DNA of 64,000 nucleotides from Cristatella mucedo (Eukaryota > Bryozoa > Phylactolaemata > Cristatellidae), in the NCBI GenBank assembly GCA_009760855.2, contig WPIO01000020.1, forward strand, positions 4,316,001-4,380,000. The letters run 5' to 3'. Numbering within the stretch: the stretch's first letter is position 1; every line of letters begins with the position of its first letter. Made by a program: the position numbers and the translations under genes. Shown here in pieces: positions 48,501-62,800 of the stretch. Below the pieces are notes generated by a model. It saw nothing but the letters and a program-made list of their open reading frames with translations, was not told where the DNA came from and searched no databases.

Positions 48501-51500
48501 GCAGGAAACGGTTTCAAACTGAGTGCTGATAATACCAACCTAATGGATGTAGGCAGACCTAGTATCACTCAGAAAGAGGAAAGCATAACCTTCAAATTGG
48601 GCTCTCCAAGAAAATACCCCATAGCTTCAGAAAACAATTGTGGACATTTAAAATGGCCTTTTGCTAGGTGACCACATCAGCTCCGCAGTCAAATCTGCCT
48701 ACTTGCAGCTATGTAATATTGCAGAAATTGGGGCTGGTCTATATCATGGTACCACAGTCAGGTTAGCCCGTGGGTTTGATACATTCCATATCAAATTCAG
48801 AGACCCCTTGCATGTCTAACTGCCCGTGCAATCAAATGCTTACAAATGCTGCAAAAGGCAGCATCTGTAAGACTTCTTTAAGACTTCTAGACTTGTCTGT
48901 TGCAAACACCACAACTGCCACATTAAACAACTTCTCTACCAACTGCACCGACTCTCCGCCAAGTAATGCATCATCTCCGAGGTCCCATCACGCAATTTTG
49001 TCTTCTTGCTCTAGCTCACCTATCTGAAATACTTCTCAGGCTCCTCTTACGACACCCACTCTACCGACTCAGGTCATTTAGCTGATTGACGGCATCTAAA
49101 AAGAGTCTATAAACCCGCCTGTTCCTCACAGCGTCATACGTCATAAGTCATACAATCTTTTTTTATACGAATTGTCCTTAATGTACTCGTGCTCGCTGCA
49201 GTTTGTTCGAGTTATTACTGCCGATCATTTTACGTGCTTCCTATCTGGCTAAGTGAAATGCATAGAAAGAGATTTAGTTATCTTAGCACTATTTGTAAAT
49301 GTACGTTTTTATTCTCGTCGTGCACAGCATTGCTAACGATAAACTGCTGGGAAAGACACGGTCAGCAGTGTTACAGTCATACAGATTCTACTTGTCTGCT
49401 TGATGACAGGGATGAGGTACATAGGCATCCCATATCTGGTGCACAAATTCCGAGTCACCGCTTACGTGCACGTGGGCACCGCCGCCGAAGTCGGACAGCG
49501 TCAGCACGAGAAACGTGCAAACAATAGGCTGCAAGCAGCCAACTAACCAGTGCGATGGCAGCCATCGGATCCAGCACGGCTATGAGGTGAGTAGTTGCCA
49601 GGCCGCCACTGCTTGCTGAGCCACTGAGACCAGTGGTCGCAGCAGGGCTGATGGTGCTCTCGTTTAGTGTAGCCATGCTCGAAGACAGAGAACCGCCCTC
49701 AGCAAGCATAAAATGGATAAGCGCAGCAAACAGCCGCAGGAGCCTTGCGACATGACCCGGAGGTGGTAAAGATGCTCTAAAAAAAACGCGAGAGAGTCGT
49801 GGCACTGCAACACGCTCAATGGCCGGACCATGCATTGACCAAGCCGGCATGAGAACAGACGATGTCAGCTACCAGGTCACTGCTCAAAATGGGAGGGGGT
49901 GCCAGCTCACGGGCATAACAGGAGTGACCACCATCAGACCAACAATGCAGGGTCTAATAATGAAGGATTAAGAGGAAACAGATGAATAAGTCAGGACCAT
50001 GGCCTCAAATAAAAACATTATTCATTTGCATAGCACCTTAGAAGAGAACTCAATCTCTATTCAGGCGCTTCACATACACTACATATGGACTCCAGCCTAG
50101 GACTTCCATCATCGAATACATTCACCTTGACCTCGGTCGTTAAAGGGGAACAGCTTGACCACAGGGCCAAAACAGAGTGGCAGGGACGAGGCAGTGGCAG
50201 GGACGAGGCAGTGGCAGGAAACGCAAGAGCAACAGCAGACTGCAGAGCCAACTGTGGCATGACTCACGCGGTAGTTGCTGCGGAGGCGCTGCCAGCCACG
50301 GCTTGGCCACTGCTGACGCCCTGCTGCGGTCCTGCCGAAGTGATCCACGCTGGGTCTAGCAGGCTGTCAATGCTGATGCACAGGCGATTCACCACCTCAG
50401 TCACGATGGTCGGCAGACTGCCGCCGAAATGCGGCAGACAGCCGACGGCCATCTGCAGCCAGGCGAGCTGCACACGCCAGGCGTGCGGCCCGCCAGCGCA
50501 GCCCTCCAGCGCGGCGGCGAGACATCGCAAGAACGTCTCACGCTCACACAGTCGGATGCGACCGAGACCGGGCTGCACGTGCGGCTGGCGGCTGGAGCCG
50601 CTGCCTCCTCCTCCTCCGACGCTAGGCTCGTGCTGCCAGCACTTGGCAGCGCGCTGCTCGAAGGCGAAGATGGCCCCCGCCAGCTGTACCACCCGGCAGT
50701 GCACGACCAGCTGCTCGGTGTGTCCCCAGTTGATGCCTGCCCGATATAGAGAACACGGACGTTCAATATCGTACTCTGAGCGGCATCACAAGAGCAGCCA
50801 CAGCGCATGCTGGAGCGTCTGGCAGCAAGACGGACGCCCGCCCACTCGATCGTCTTCCGAGAGCGGCTCTTGACAATCTCGAAAATCGACAATCAGTCCG
50901 TTTTTGAACCGCTTCACAGGCAGGGATTCCTCTCCCTCTCCCTGGGCAGAAGCCCTGCCTTGGCAACTGGGGCGAGGCTGAGCAGCCCATCAGCTGCAGT
51001 CGTATCAAGCATTTCATCGCGGGGTAGGGACGGGGCAAATGGAAGCGATCGGTGTGCGTGCAAAGCCATACCGAATTTCGACCAATGCTCGGCGGTCCAG
51101 AAAACAAAGCAGTTCGCCAGGCCGATGACGACCCAGTGCAGGTGCTCCTTGGCGATCAGCTCGGACACGCGAAGCATAGTGTCGCGTGGCGGCGAAGGCA
51201 TGGATAGACTACCGATGGAACTTGCCGACTGCGTGATCAGCTGACACAGCACGTCCAAAGCAGCGACCTGTACTGCGGCATTACGCTCGGCGTCGCCGGC
51301 AGACACATGCGGTAGTGCAGCGGGCCATCGCCTGCGCAAGCCGTCCACTTCAACGCCCTCCTCGTTGACGCCGCCGGTGCCCGGGCTCAGCTCCGAATAG
51401 TATGTGCGGGCAAACGCGGCAGCAAGGCCGACGACGGTCTCGAGGAGCGTGGGCTCGCCGACCCCACTAGTGGCAGCGGCAGCAGCCTCGGCGCCGAGGG

Positions 51501-53838
51501 TGCAGGCGGCGTAGAAGTTGGATGCTGCCCTGTTACTGCTCATGCAGCAGCGCCTGTGGCGATGCATAAGCTCTCTCACTAGCCCCGCTGCGTGAGGCAG
51601 GCTGCCGATACTGTGCGCTGCTAGAGCGTGCAGCACCAGCTGCGGGCTGACGGCAAGCACAGCCTACAAAACGAACAAGAGTGTATGCACGCATGTCAGC
51701 AAGGCGATTGCTACTGGTGAAGTCGCAAGCAAAGTCGAACGGCAGGTTGCTAGCTGCTTGGCATCGGCGATCCGCTGCCCTCCAAAACGGGCAGCAATAA
51801 TGGCTGAGCCAGCTGCGAGAACGAACTTTCTCACGGGCAAAACAGCTGTCTTTTCTGCGGTGGCGAGCTGTCGAGCTTTAGCTTGATAAATCTGCCAGAG
51901 GCTTCACAGCCATGAGCCTCCGAGGCAAATAAACAGGGGGCAAAGTATGGAGACATTACAGACGGCTTGCGAATGAAGTTCATCCTGAAGTTCATATCCC
52001 AATCAAAGAAGACAACAAGTCTTTTGGACCCTATTCCCACGGTCCTGCTCGTACGTTGCATTGATCTGCTGCTGCCATGCATAACTAACTTCATTAATAT
52101 GTCAATTGCCTCAGGTCATGTCCCAGCACCTTTCAAAAAAGCTGTAGTCAGGCCACTTCTCAAGAAAGTGACACTAAACCAAGATAACTTGAGCAACTAC
52201 CGCCCAGTCTCCAGTCTACCACTCCTATCAAGGACACTGGCATGAGTCGTGGCAGACCAGATGAACTCATATATTGAAACTTTAAACCTTGCTAATAATA
52301 ATAATAATAATATTGCACTTGATAAAGCGCCCTCAGAGAACTTAATCTCTTTCTAGGCGCTTTATATTTGCTGCAAAGTGATAGCTAGTTCCAGTCTGGC
52401 TTTAGAGCTAATCACTCTACAGAGTCAGCATTGCTTAGGGTGTACAAGGACCTTAGGAATTCGGACATGGGTAGAGTATCTCTGCTTGTTTTGCTCGATC
52501 TTTCGGCAGCGTTTGATACTATCGATCACCAAGTTCTTGTAGAGCGCCTCTCATCTTGCCTGGGCATCACTGGCACTGCTCTGCAATGGTTCACGGTCTT
52601 ATCTCAGTGGGAGACTCCAGAGTATTGATGTGAATGGACACAGATCATCAGGGGTACATCTGAAATATGGGGTACCTCAGGGCTCTGTGCTAGGCCCGGT
52701 TCTTTTCACGGTTTATACTCTCCCACTTACCGATGCTGATTGCCAAGCACGATCAAGGCTTTCACTTTTATTCGGACGACACTCAGTTGTACCTTTGCTT
52801 TGATCCCTCCCAGCCTTCGAGCACCTCGAATTCTCTCAACTCCCTTGCTGCATGAATTGATTACATCCACACATGGATGGCATCAAATTTTCTTAAATTA
52901 AATGATAATAAAACTAACTTACTAGTTATAAGCAAACCAAGTTTGATTCAGAAATTGAAAAGGCTAACGCTCAAAATCGGCTCTGCCAGCATATCTCCTG
53001 TTGAATCTGCACGAAATCTAGGTGTCATGTTCCAAAGTGACCTTTCGTTAGACGACCACAGCAGCTCCACGGTCAAAACTGCCTACTTTCAGCTACATAA
53101 CATTGCTAAAATTCGGGCTTGTTTAAATAGGCATACCACATTTTAAGTTGGTCCATGCATTTGTGACACCCCGTCTTGATTTCTGTAAATCTCTGCTTGC
53201 TGCCCTACCGGCATGTGCAATTAGGCACTTACAGCTGGTGCAAAACTCTGCAGCTAGACTTGTCTGTCGTGAGCGTCGAAGTTGCCACATCACACTACTT
53301 CTCGCCGACCTGCACAGGCTATAAGTCAAGCAACGGATCGACTTTAAGGTTTTGTCACTCACTTTTAGGTCACTTCATTCTTTGCCTCCAGCCTATCTCT
53401 CAGATCTATTCCCCGACCAGGCCAAGCATCGTACCACCCGCTTTTCGAAATCCAACAGTTTACAAATACCTTGTACAAACCTTTGGAGACCGAGCATTTA
53501 GTTCGTATGCTCCCAAAGCCTGGAACTCACTCCCGACTTGCATCATCATATACCCTGACTTGACAACATTTAAAAAGAAATTTAAAATGCACCTATTAAT
53601 GACAGCATTTAGTGGGCCCCTTTGATTCGTCCTCTATGTGCTTATGCATGCTGACACTGTGCATGCTGCTACTAATCACACTTGCATGCTGGCCCCGTGC
53701 ATGTCCCCCAAACCATGTTATTCATGTTGTTTATCAAGCATAATATCACTCACCATTAAATTGTGTTTCCCTTTGCAGCAAATGTAAAGCACCTAGAAAG
53801 AGATTGAGTTCTCTGAGGGCACTTTATCAAGTGTATTA

Positions 53839-53870
<32 letters not shown>

Positions 53871-56800
53871 GAGCCAGTGACGGAATGTTTGCACAATCTT
53901 AATAAACCGTTGGAACCGGTTGCTTCAAGTGGGATATCACAAGACTTATGGTAAGAGAAACCTACTGCAAGAAGACACGAATAGCAATGCTAGCAATCTC
54001 CAAGGCTAAATTAGAAATAAGTGAATGCGCTTCATAAGATCTAAATTGCTAAAATGTTGAGTTAAAATGGTCAAAATTCCTCATAATTAAAAACCGTAGA
54101 AAACTCTCACATATTAACATCGAACTGGGAAAGCAATTGTTTATGGGAAACTTTCACTTCTCATTGAATCCTAATCTTGATCAAGTCTACCTTAGTGAAG
54201 AGGTGATGGTACACAATCACAGCACTAACGAATTGCACTGTGGAGCCCAAAGCCACTCCACAGTCGGATGCTCCTCCGGATGCATTCGAACACAAAAATT
54301 TCCTAGTGAGAATACCAACGATCATCACATTTCTAAGAGACCCCACCGACAGCAAACGGTTCTAATGGATGGGCGATGCTCATATATGCTTTGACGATGC
54401 CAAGCTGGCAGGTCTTCTGCCAAAGGACTTGAATACATCGTAAATAAACATACAGTGAGCCGGGCCAGAAATCGAATCTCATAACTCGCGATGACCGGTC
54501 AAGCGACTTTACTGCTAATAAACTGGCTCAGTGCGGTTTATGCAACTAGTAACACTACCTCTGTACATGAATAATGCATAACTAGGACTCGTGTAACATG
54601 AAAGCCATGCCCCGAACGAACTTTTAGAAAGAGATTAAGCTCTTAGGCTCGAGGATTAGAATGAAATGCATGTTCACACAGTTCCATGAGTACCAAGACT
54701 GCATGCAAGTCGGGGATGTATTGGTAAGTTTAGAAAATACAGGCCCAAAGGCCATGAGCTAAGCTACATGATATGTGATATATGTATTACATGTACTAAT
54801 ATAGTGTAAGTCAATATACAGTCGCCCCTCGTTTATCCCGGCTAATCATTTCCAGACTCTACAGAATTAAGTGAATTTCCGTGAAATAGGATTATTTATT
54901 TATAAATCGAATGCTTTTTGTAGTCAGAGCATCGAAAATCTGTTCACGACCCTCTAAATACGGTTTTAAACATTATTAGAGCTCCCTGGACAAGAGATAA
55001 CACCCCTTTAGTCACCATTACACTCTAATTACCCAATATATTATAGAAAACAATAAAACTCTTGCCCACATACAAGGAGTGGTCGAGTGGCTGCACCTGG
55101 CATTGAAGGATTTGCGGAGGTGCTCGAATCCATAGGCCTACAGTCCATGCATACAGTAATTTAATCTTAGTTGTAATGCAAATGTGTATAATTGACTGAG
55201 ACAACCAAATGTGCTGTATCATTTTCAGTAGCTCGGTCAACTTTTTAATGGATATATTTGAAAAAACCGCCATAGAGTGAAGTCGCAAAAGTCAAAGTGT
55301 GAGTGGCAAGGGGCGACTCTAATGGCAACGTCAGCAACACTTCAGATGGCTTCTCATTTCCACTAGTGCAATTTTAAGGTGCACTGCTTGGCAATGGCAG
55401 AAAGCCAAACATTTAGCAAACAACTCTGCCGTAGTTGATGGAAAAATGTACAAGCGTATGTGGGCCACCAGCTGGATTTCATAGCTTTACCAGTCGTATG
55501 CAACAGGCGCAAACTTAGCTGCTTGTCTGGTCTGCTGTGAACGCTGTAGCAGCCACATCACACCACTTCTCTGTGAGTGCCACTAGCTCCCTACCAAGCA
55601 TTCTGATATACAGGTCGCTTGCATCAGCCTACCTATCTTCGCTCCTTGCTTTTCCAGAGTGCTCTCACGCCAACCAATCGTCGACCAAGTCACCTCATCA
55701 TTCCTTGCAATAAACTGAAATCATTCAGTGATCGAGTCTTCAGTTCGTATTCAACAAAAGTTAGGAATTTGCTTCCGGCTTCTGTCTCAACCAGCATTGA
55801 TTCTTAATTATTTAAGTCTCAGCTAAACACACATCTGTGATGATCACCTTTTCTAAAAACACATCTGTTTTGCTCACCTTTCTCACCAATCTTGTCTTTT
55901 TTCGGTGTGCTCTACCTGCTTACTTGTGAATGATTCAGTGCATGCTACTACACAGGGGTCTTAAAAACTAGTGGCTCCGAGTATCGTCCTGTTTGCTTTT
56001 GCATGCCTGCCTGAGCATGATACATTGTTTGTCATTACCTTTTGGTGACAGCTTCTCATGCAGTAAATTGTACAAGATCTGATTCTCTCGGGGTGTTTTA
56101 CAATTATCACAGTCTTGGAAAGACAACGTCATGCCAGACAGGAGATACAATACATATCTTGTCGATTTAAGGACTTCAAACCACAGCTTCAAATATTGAA
56201 GACTAATGTAAATGCTAAGTGCAAATTAAACTAGTTTCAATCCTGCTATGGTACAGCACAAGTTCGGCTATCTGGCACTAACGAGTGTCCCCCAATGTGC
56301 ATCCAATCCCGAAACGTGTTAAGACCACATGGAAGGTTTGCCACAGATAGTGCACGATTAGTATGAGCACACAGTAATTTCACAATAAAGAGTGGATGCC
56401 GTCTGCCCTGGAACTGAGCGCTGATAAAGAATTTAGCCTCGAGCAGGGAATGACTCTGCAAACTTGAGGCTATCGGTCTAGTGCTCCAACTGGCTGAGCT
56501 ATCGGGAATACACTTCCAATGCCGTTTAGCACAAGGCTATAAAGTATTGGCTTTAAATTGCAACTTACCTTAATACAAGACAGTGCACAAAGCACCCTAC
56601 TCGTGTCATAAGCTTGCGTGTACAGGGCTACGTGAAGTGACTGGCCAAGGCGTTCAGCACCAAGCGTCCCTGGTGCCGTCACGTCGGCCGATCGGTTGCC
56701 CAGCTTGCCACCATAGCCATATGTGACAGTCGCGTGATTGGGTGGCAGTACGGTTGCAACCTACAGCCAGCCAAGGAGCCAAAGGACAGTCGGATAACGC

Positions 56801-59800
56801 ATCAGCTGTGTGCTTTAAATTTTGGGCCAGGTCACAGCAGTAGAAGCATGGCTACCTTGGTGTTGTCAGCAGCAGGCTCGCTTTTGGAGGCTCCTGGGAT
56901 ACGCTTTGGCGATGCAGGTGGACCCGGAATCCAAGGAGTGGCACAGCTGCTAGCGACACCGTCGACACTGTCGGCAGCAATGCTGCTCTGTCGGGAGCAT
57001 GAGCGCGACGCTTCAGATGAGTGAGAGAGCAACCACGAAGGCAGTGGCCGACGGTCTAAGGCATCAAACACTGTGGCGAGCACGTCCTCTACGATGCTCC
57101 TAGCAAGTGCAACGGCTACATCTGTGGGTTCACTGTTGGTACAGCTGTCACGATTATGAAAGTCGTCGTCATCATCTAAGCCGAACGTGATCCCTTCACG
57201 CTTGCACGTCTCGCTATCCAGCCGCTTGGCCCGTGCAATGATCTGGTCGAACGATGGCTTGTCTTCTAACACGGACGCTGAAGCTTCGGGATTCATTTCT
57301 CTGCTGAAGCATAAAGTTGCCAGCCTAGTGTAGCTCGACAAGTCGAAAGCAAACTGGATTACATCCACCTTCTGCACACATAGATCTACGGTGGCCCTTC
57401 GACACGAGATGCTTCATAATGCAGCACAAAATAACAGCATACCAAATAAGCTCTATCGTACCTCGAGCCTGAGTGTATGGAGGCATGTGGCCGAAAGCCA
57501 TCGAAGATGAGCTTATCCAGTGAGCTCTCCGATCCAAATGGATTCAGATGCAGCTTCACACTATCCGAACAAACGTGCTGAAAGCTAACTTCCGGTGACA
57601 AAGATGATTTAGATGTCGTGATGCCATCTTTGTCAACTGCTGTTACGGCTGACTTCACAACTGCCTGCGTTGTATGAGGAAACCTCTGGCTAGCTAGATC
57701 AAAGGATTTGACGAATTAGTTTGCACCCCAGATATAGGCATTTGATGTACAGTACAAAACGTCTAAGAACCAAGGTAATAACACAATCAAGCTACTTCGA
57801 GAGCTGATCAGAAAGCCGACTGATGTTTCTAAAGGACTGCTCTGCTCAAGCCATTCTTACGATACGGGCAGCTAATTGAGGCAAAACTAAAGCCCTGCAC
57901 CGAACTCATTCTAGGGCTAGTCCAATACCACAGCACATTCGGCAGGCTAGGGCAAGGCTTGCCATGACACCATTTTTAAACAGCAATACTTTTAATCTCT
58001 CCGGACAGAAAGCTATAGGTTAGGCATGCTTCTCGAATGAGTGAAGCCAGATGAGTAGGTCGGCTAACAAAACCTAGCCTAACCAGGTTGCCCCATCATA
58101 CCTACAACTTATCTGACTCAAGCAGTTTAGCTGCGTGTCTAACCAACGTCAAATCCTTTGGAGAACTTGCCTTCAGTTAGCATGCTCCAAAAGCCTGGAG
58201 CTCAATCCTAACTTAAAGCATGTATCCCCTAACTTGACAACAGTTAAGAAAAGCTAAAACTCTACCTGTTCCTCACAGCCCTTGCTCGTCATAGTGAATT
58301 GTCTTTGTGTGTTTACTCAAGCTGAAAGTGTTTATGTTATCACAAACCAATTACCACAATTACTTTTCAGTATTTGTGAAGTGTCTAGAAAGAGATTTCG
58401 GTGTGATATACATATTTCATTATTATTATCATTATTATTATTATTATCCTCATATTAGCCAAAATTGTCCAAACAATAAACAATCTACAAGCAAGCATCG
58501 TGATCTCCTAAAAGGGTGCTGACAGCTAACATTTAGGATGGCTAGATCTTGCATATAATGCAAGATTAATCAAATGGTAGTGGTTCTGCTGGGGATTACA
58601 AGTGGTACAGTTCATTGCCAGTCACCTGTCTTGACGTCCATCACGTGGTACTTGACACTGCCGCCTTCATGACTAATAGCATAAATTCGCCGCTCATCAA
58701 GTGCAGCTGATGCCTGTTCGGCAAGCATTTGCGCTGAGCTTTCGGGCTGGACCTCATTTCCACTTGCACCAATAACTTCTAGACGTCGAATCTCCACCCT
58801 ACCAACGTAGATCCCATGGACGTGATCAAATCAAGCAAGCAGTTGATGGCAATGTAGCTTATCGAACTGTCGAAGGAAGCAAAAGATCAGTGCTCAGGGC
58901 TCCGGGCTCACAGTCAGCTGACGTTGCAAAAAAGAACACTTACTGGAAGCAGCAGGTGGTTCAAAGGGCTCATCTACATTGCAAAAAATATATATGAGCC
59001 TTTTTTAAATTTTGAAGACACACAGATGTGTATTCACATGCTCCGCCGTTTACACGTAGACTCCAGAATATATATAATAGAAGTTGCTAGAACCGGAAAT
59101 CATAAATAGTGAGAGGCCAAGATGGTAGAAACACCAATAGTGGCCGTTGGTTACTGTTAGAGCTATACACACGACGAAACACGTGTGGGACAAAGGGCAC
59201 TACTTATAACGGCAGTGAGAGTGAGATATCTCTGGGCCAATAAGATGACGCCTCGTGCACTATAAACTTCTGCTTTCCACTTTAGCCAAGTCAATGCTTG
59301 CTGCTGCTAATAATAATAATAATAATATTAATACACTTGATATGGCACCTGCAGAGAACTCAATCTCTTTCTAGGCACTTTACATTTGCTGCAAAGGAAG
59401 CACGGTCGAATAGTTAATGTAGCATGCTCGATAAACAACATGAATAACATAGTTAGGGGTGACATGCACAGGGTCAGCATGCAAATGTGGTTAGTGGCAG
59501 CATGCACAGTGTCAGCACAATGTGCTTAATGTGCATAAGCACATTAAGGTCGAATCACAGGGACCCACTAAATGCTGCCCTACATTTGTGCATGTTTATT
59601 TTTTTTTAATGTGGTCACGTCAGGGGATATCGTGGCGCAAGTCGGGAGTGAGTTCCAGGCTTTGGGAGCATACGAACTAAATGCAGGGTCTCTAAGGATT
59701 TGAGATTTATACGAGGTAGAGGTAAACAGTTTGATTCCGAAAAGCAGGTGGTACGATGCTTGGCCTGGTGGGAGAGTAGATCTGAGAGATGGGCTGGAGC

Positions 59801-62800
59801 CAAAGAATGAAGTGGCCTAAAAGTGACTGCCAAAATATTGAAGTCGATCCGTTGCTTGAATGGTAGCCAGTGCAGGTCGGCGAGAAGCAGAGTAATGTGG
59901 CAACTTCGACGCTCACGACAGACAAGCCTAGCTGCAGAGTTTTGCACCAGCTGTAAGCGCCTGAGCGCACAGGCCGGTAGACCAGCAAGCAGTGAGTTAC
60001 AGAAGTCAAGACAGGATGTCACTATGCATGGACCAACGTAGATATAGTATCCCTGTCTAAACCGCCCCGACTTGTAGCAACGTTATGTAGCTGAAAGTAG
60101 GCAGACTTGACTGTGTAGCTGATGTGGTCGTCTAATGAAAGGGCACTTTGGAAGAGGATACATAAATTATGAGCAGATTCAACAGGAGATTTGCTGGCAC
60201 GGCCGATTTTGAGCGTTAGCCTTTCCAATTTCTGAATCACACTTGATTTGCTAATAACTAGTAAGTTGGGTTTTATCATAATTCAATTTAAAAAAAATTG
60301 CTGGTATCCATGTGCAGATGTCATCAATACATGCAGCAAGGGTCTGTAGAGAATTCCGAGAGTTTGATGGCTGGGAGGGATCAAAGCAAAGGTACAACTG
60401 AGTGTCATCTCCATACAAATGAAAGGGTAGATTGTGCTTGGCAATCACATCGGCAAGAAGAAGAGTATAAACCATGAAAAGAACTGGACCAAGCACAGAG
60501 CCCTGAGGTACCCATATTTCAGAGGTTACTCGGATGATCTTTATCTATTCACATCAACACCCTAGAGTCTCCCACTCAGACAGGACCTGAACCATTGCAA
60601 TGCAGTGCCAGTAATACCCAGGCGAGATGAGAGGTGCTCAAGAAGGACTATAGGTGATCGATAGTATCAAAAACTGCCGAAAGATCGAGCAAAACAAGCA
60701 GATACTCTACCCGTGTCTGCATTCCTAAGTAGGTCGTTGTACACCCGAAGTAATGCTGACTCTGTAGAGTGATTAGCTCTAAAACCAGACTGAAACTTAC
60801 TAGCAAGGTTTGAAGTTTCAATACATGAGTTCAGCTGGTCTGCCACGACTCGTTGCAGTATCTTTGATAAGAACGTTAGCTGGGAGACTGGGCAGAAGTT
60901 GCTCAAGTTCTCTTGGTCTAGTGTTGCTTTCCTGAGTATCGGCCTGACTACAGCCTTTTTGAGAGGTGCTGGGACATGACCTGAGGCTAATGATGTATTA
61001 ACGATGTTAGTTATGCATGGCAGCAGCACATCAATGCAACGTTGAAGCAGTACAGTGGGAATAGGGTCCAAAGGACTTGTTGTTTTCTTTGATTGGGATA
61101 TGAACTTCAGGACGAGGTCACTAGTGACCTCCTTGAATGTAGACATTGAGGTGCTGCAAGGAATTGAGGGACAGCATTCCAGGCAGGTTGCTGCTATCGT
61201 AGGGCTGGACTCACAGATCTTGTCAGTCTTTTGGACAAAGAAGCTAGAGAAGCGATCAGCTAGGTCATCACAGAGATCTTTAGGTAAGGAGCTAACATGG
61301 AAGTGGTTGAGGAGATGGTTGATCGTCAGCATTTTTGGATTTTGTGCATTGTGATTCAACAATGTTCTTATAGAAGCTAGACTTGGCCTTTGCTAGGATC
61401 GATTAGAACGATCTACACTAGCCCTCGTATGCCTGTCGATGGACAGTCAGTCCTGATCTTGTGTGTGCTTTTTCAAGCTTGCTCTTAGTAGACTAGCTAG
61501 TTTAATGTCTGTGGTACACCATAGGCCGTCTGGGCGAGGGTGCACAGTGCGTCTAGTCAGAGGTGCAAACTCGTCGAGCATGTCAGCTAGTGTCACGTTG
61601 TAGCTATCTACCAATGATGACAGGTCGGAAGGGTGCAGCCCCTTAAGAGAACTGATTATCTATTCGTGCAGCACTAGGAACAGGCTTGCCAACTGACAAG
61701 CGGGCGCCAAAGCTGCGACCGCCGATAGCAATGACGGTTGCAGCTGTCGGCGGCTCACCTAGCCGTGTCCGGATGCAGCAAGGCAATAAGAAGCGGCTCC
61801 ATGAGCCGCGACATGCCTCCGTCCTCCTCGAGCACGTGCATCAGCCAATCGCGCACCAGCAAGCGCACGGCAGCATCGTCCTCCCTCGTCATCGCCGTCA
61901 GTGCGATGAGCAGCGGCCTAGAAACGGCAGAGTGGCAGCCTGCGACGGTAGCACCAGCTGAGCCAGCTGAGGCAGCGCCAGCTGATGCACCATTCTCCTC
62001 CCCCCTCCGTTTCGCACGAGCTGACCCCCGGTCGAAAGGGCTGACCTCGGTCGCTGCGGTCGAGTGCGCGGCCGCAGCCCGAGTGACGAACGGCTGAGCA
62101 GCTCGAGGCAAGCACGCACAGCAGCGTCTCACATTTATCGTGCAAAAAGTCATAGCGAGGGGACAGACACGCACACGTTGTTCTCAAGCGACGCTCAGCA
62201 GTCAGTCATGTGCAAGCACCCGACTCGACCTGGCTGGCTGTAGAAATTCAATAACTTTGAACACTTCCATAACTTTCACACCGTGGCAATGTCGACCGGC
62301 ACCTCACCTCGTTCGGCGACATAGAGCCTTGTTTGGCCTTCGGTGCTTGCTTCTTCGGTGCTCTGGAGCACAACAACCGTTTACTTCTTGCGGTTTTTGC
62401 ACCGTCAAAGATGGCAACGCACACAGCTAAATGTGCCACCTCCCTCCCTCCGTCGTCGCCCGTCACTGCGATAAGTTCACCAGACGCGAGCTAGCAATCG
62501 TCCATGACTCACCTGGTCAGCGAGCGAGCTCCTATCTTGCGCGATTGAGTGCAATGCCAGAAGCTAAACAACTTTTCATATGCGTCGACTTTCTGTGCCT
62601 ACAGCGCCAGCAGGCGAGCACTCACGTCAGAGCACAAAAGCTCAAAATAAAAAGTCAAGAAAGACAAGGCTCAGCTAATGGTTGTCAGGCGCTCACCGAG
62701 TCCGAGCAGACAAGATTGGCGGCAATAACGTCCTCGACTATGGCCTCGTTCGGTACCAGCTGCAGCAGGTGGTTGAGAATGGCGCAGCTAATGGATGTCT

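Noticed and set aside
50085-50873. 262-codon open frame on the + strand, the longest + frame in that region
   Set aside because: It is the shadow of DOP1 exon 9, which has the family residues and splice sites. The + frame shows no known motif.
51955-53625. A functional reverse transcriptase gene
   Set aside because: The frame is broken by stops, frame changes and an inserted LINE tail; the other LINE copies are broken too.
61918-62187. DOP1 exon on the - strand reading [16 protein letters not shown]
   Set aside because: It resembled a helical repeat at first. However, exon 2 (62513-62598) joins exon 3 (61759-61917) directly in phase and the family sequence is continuous without it.
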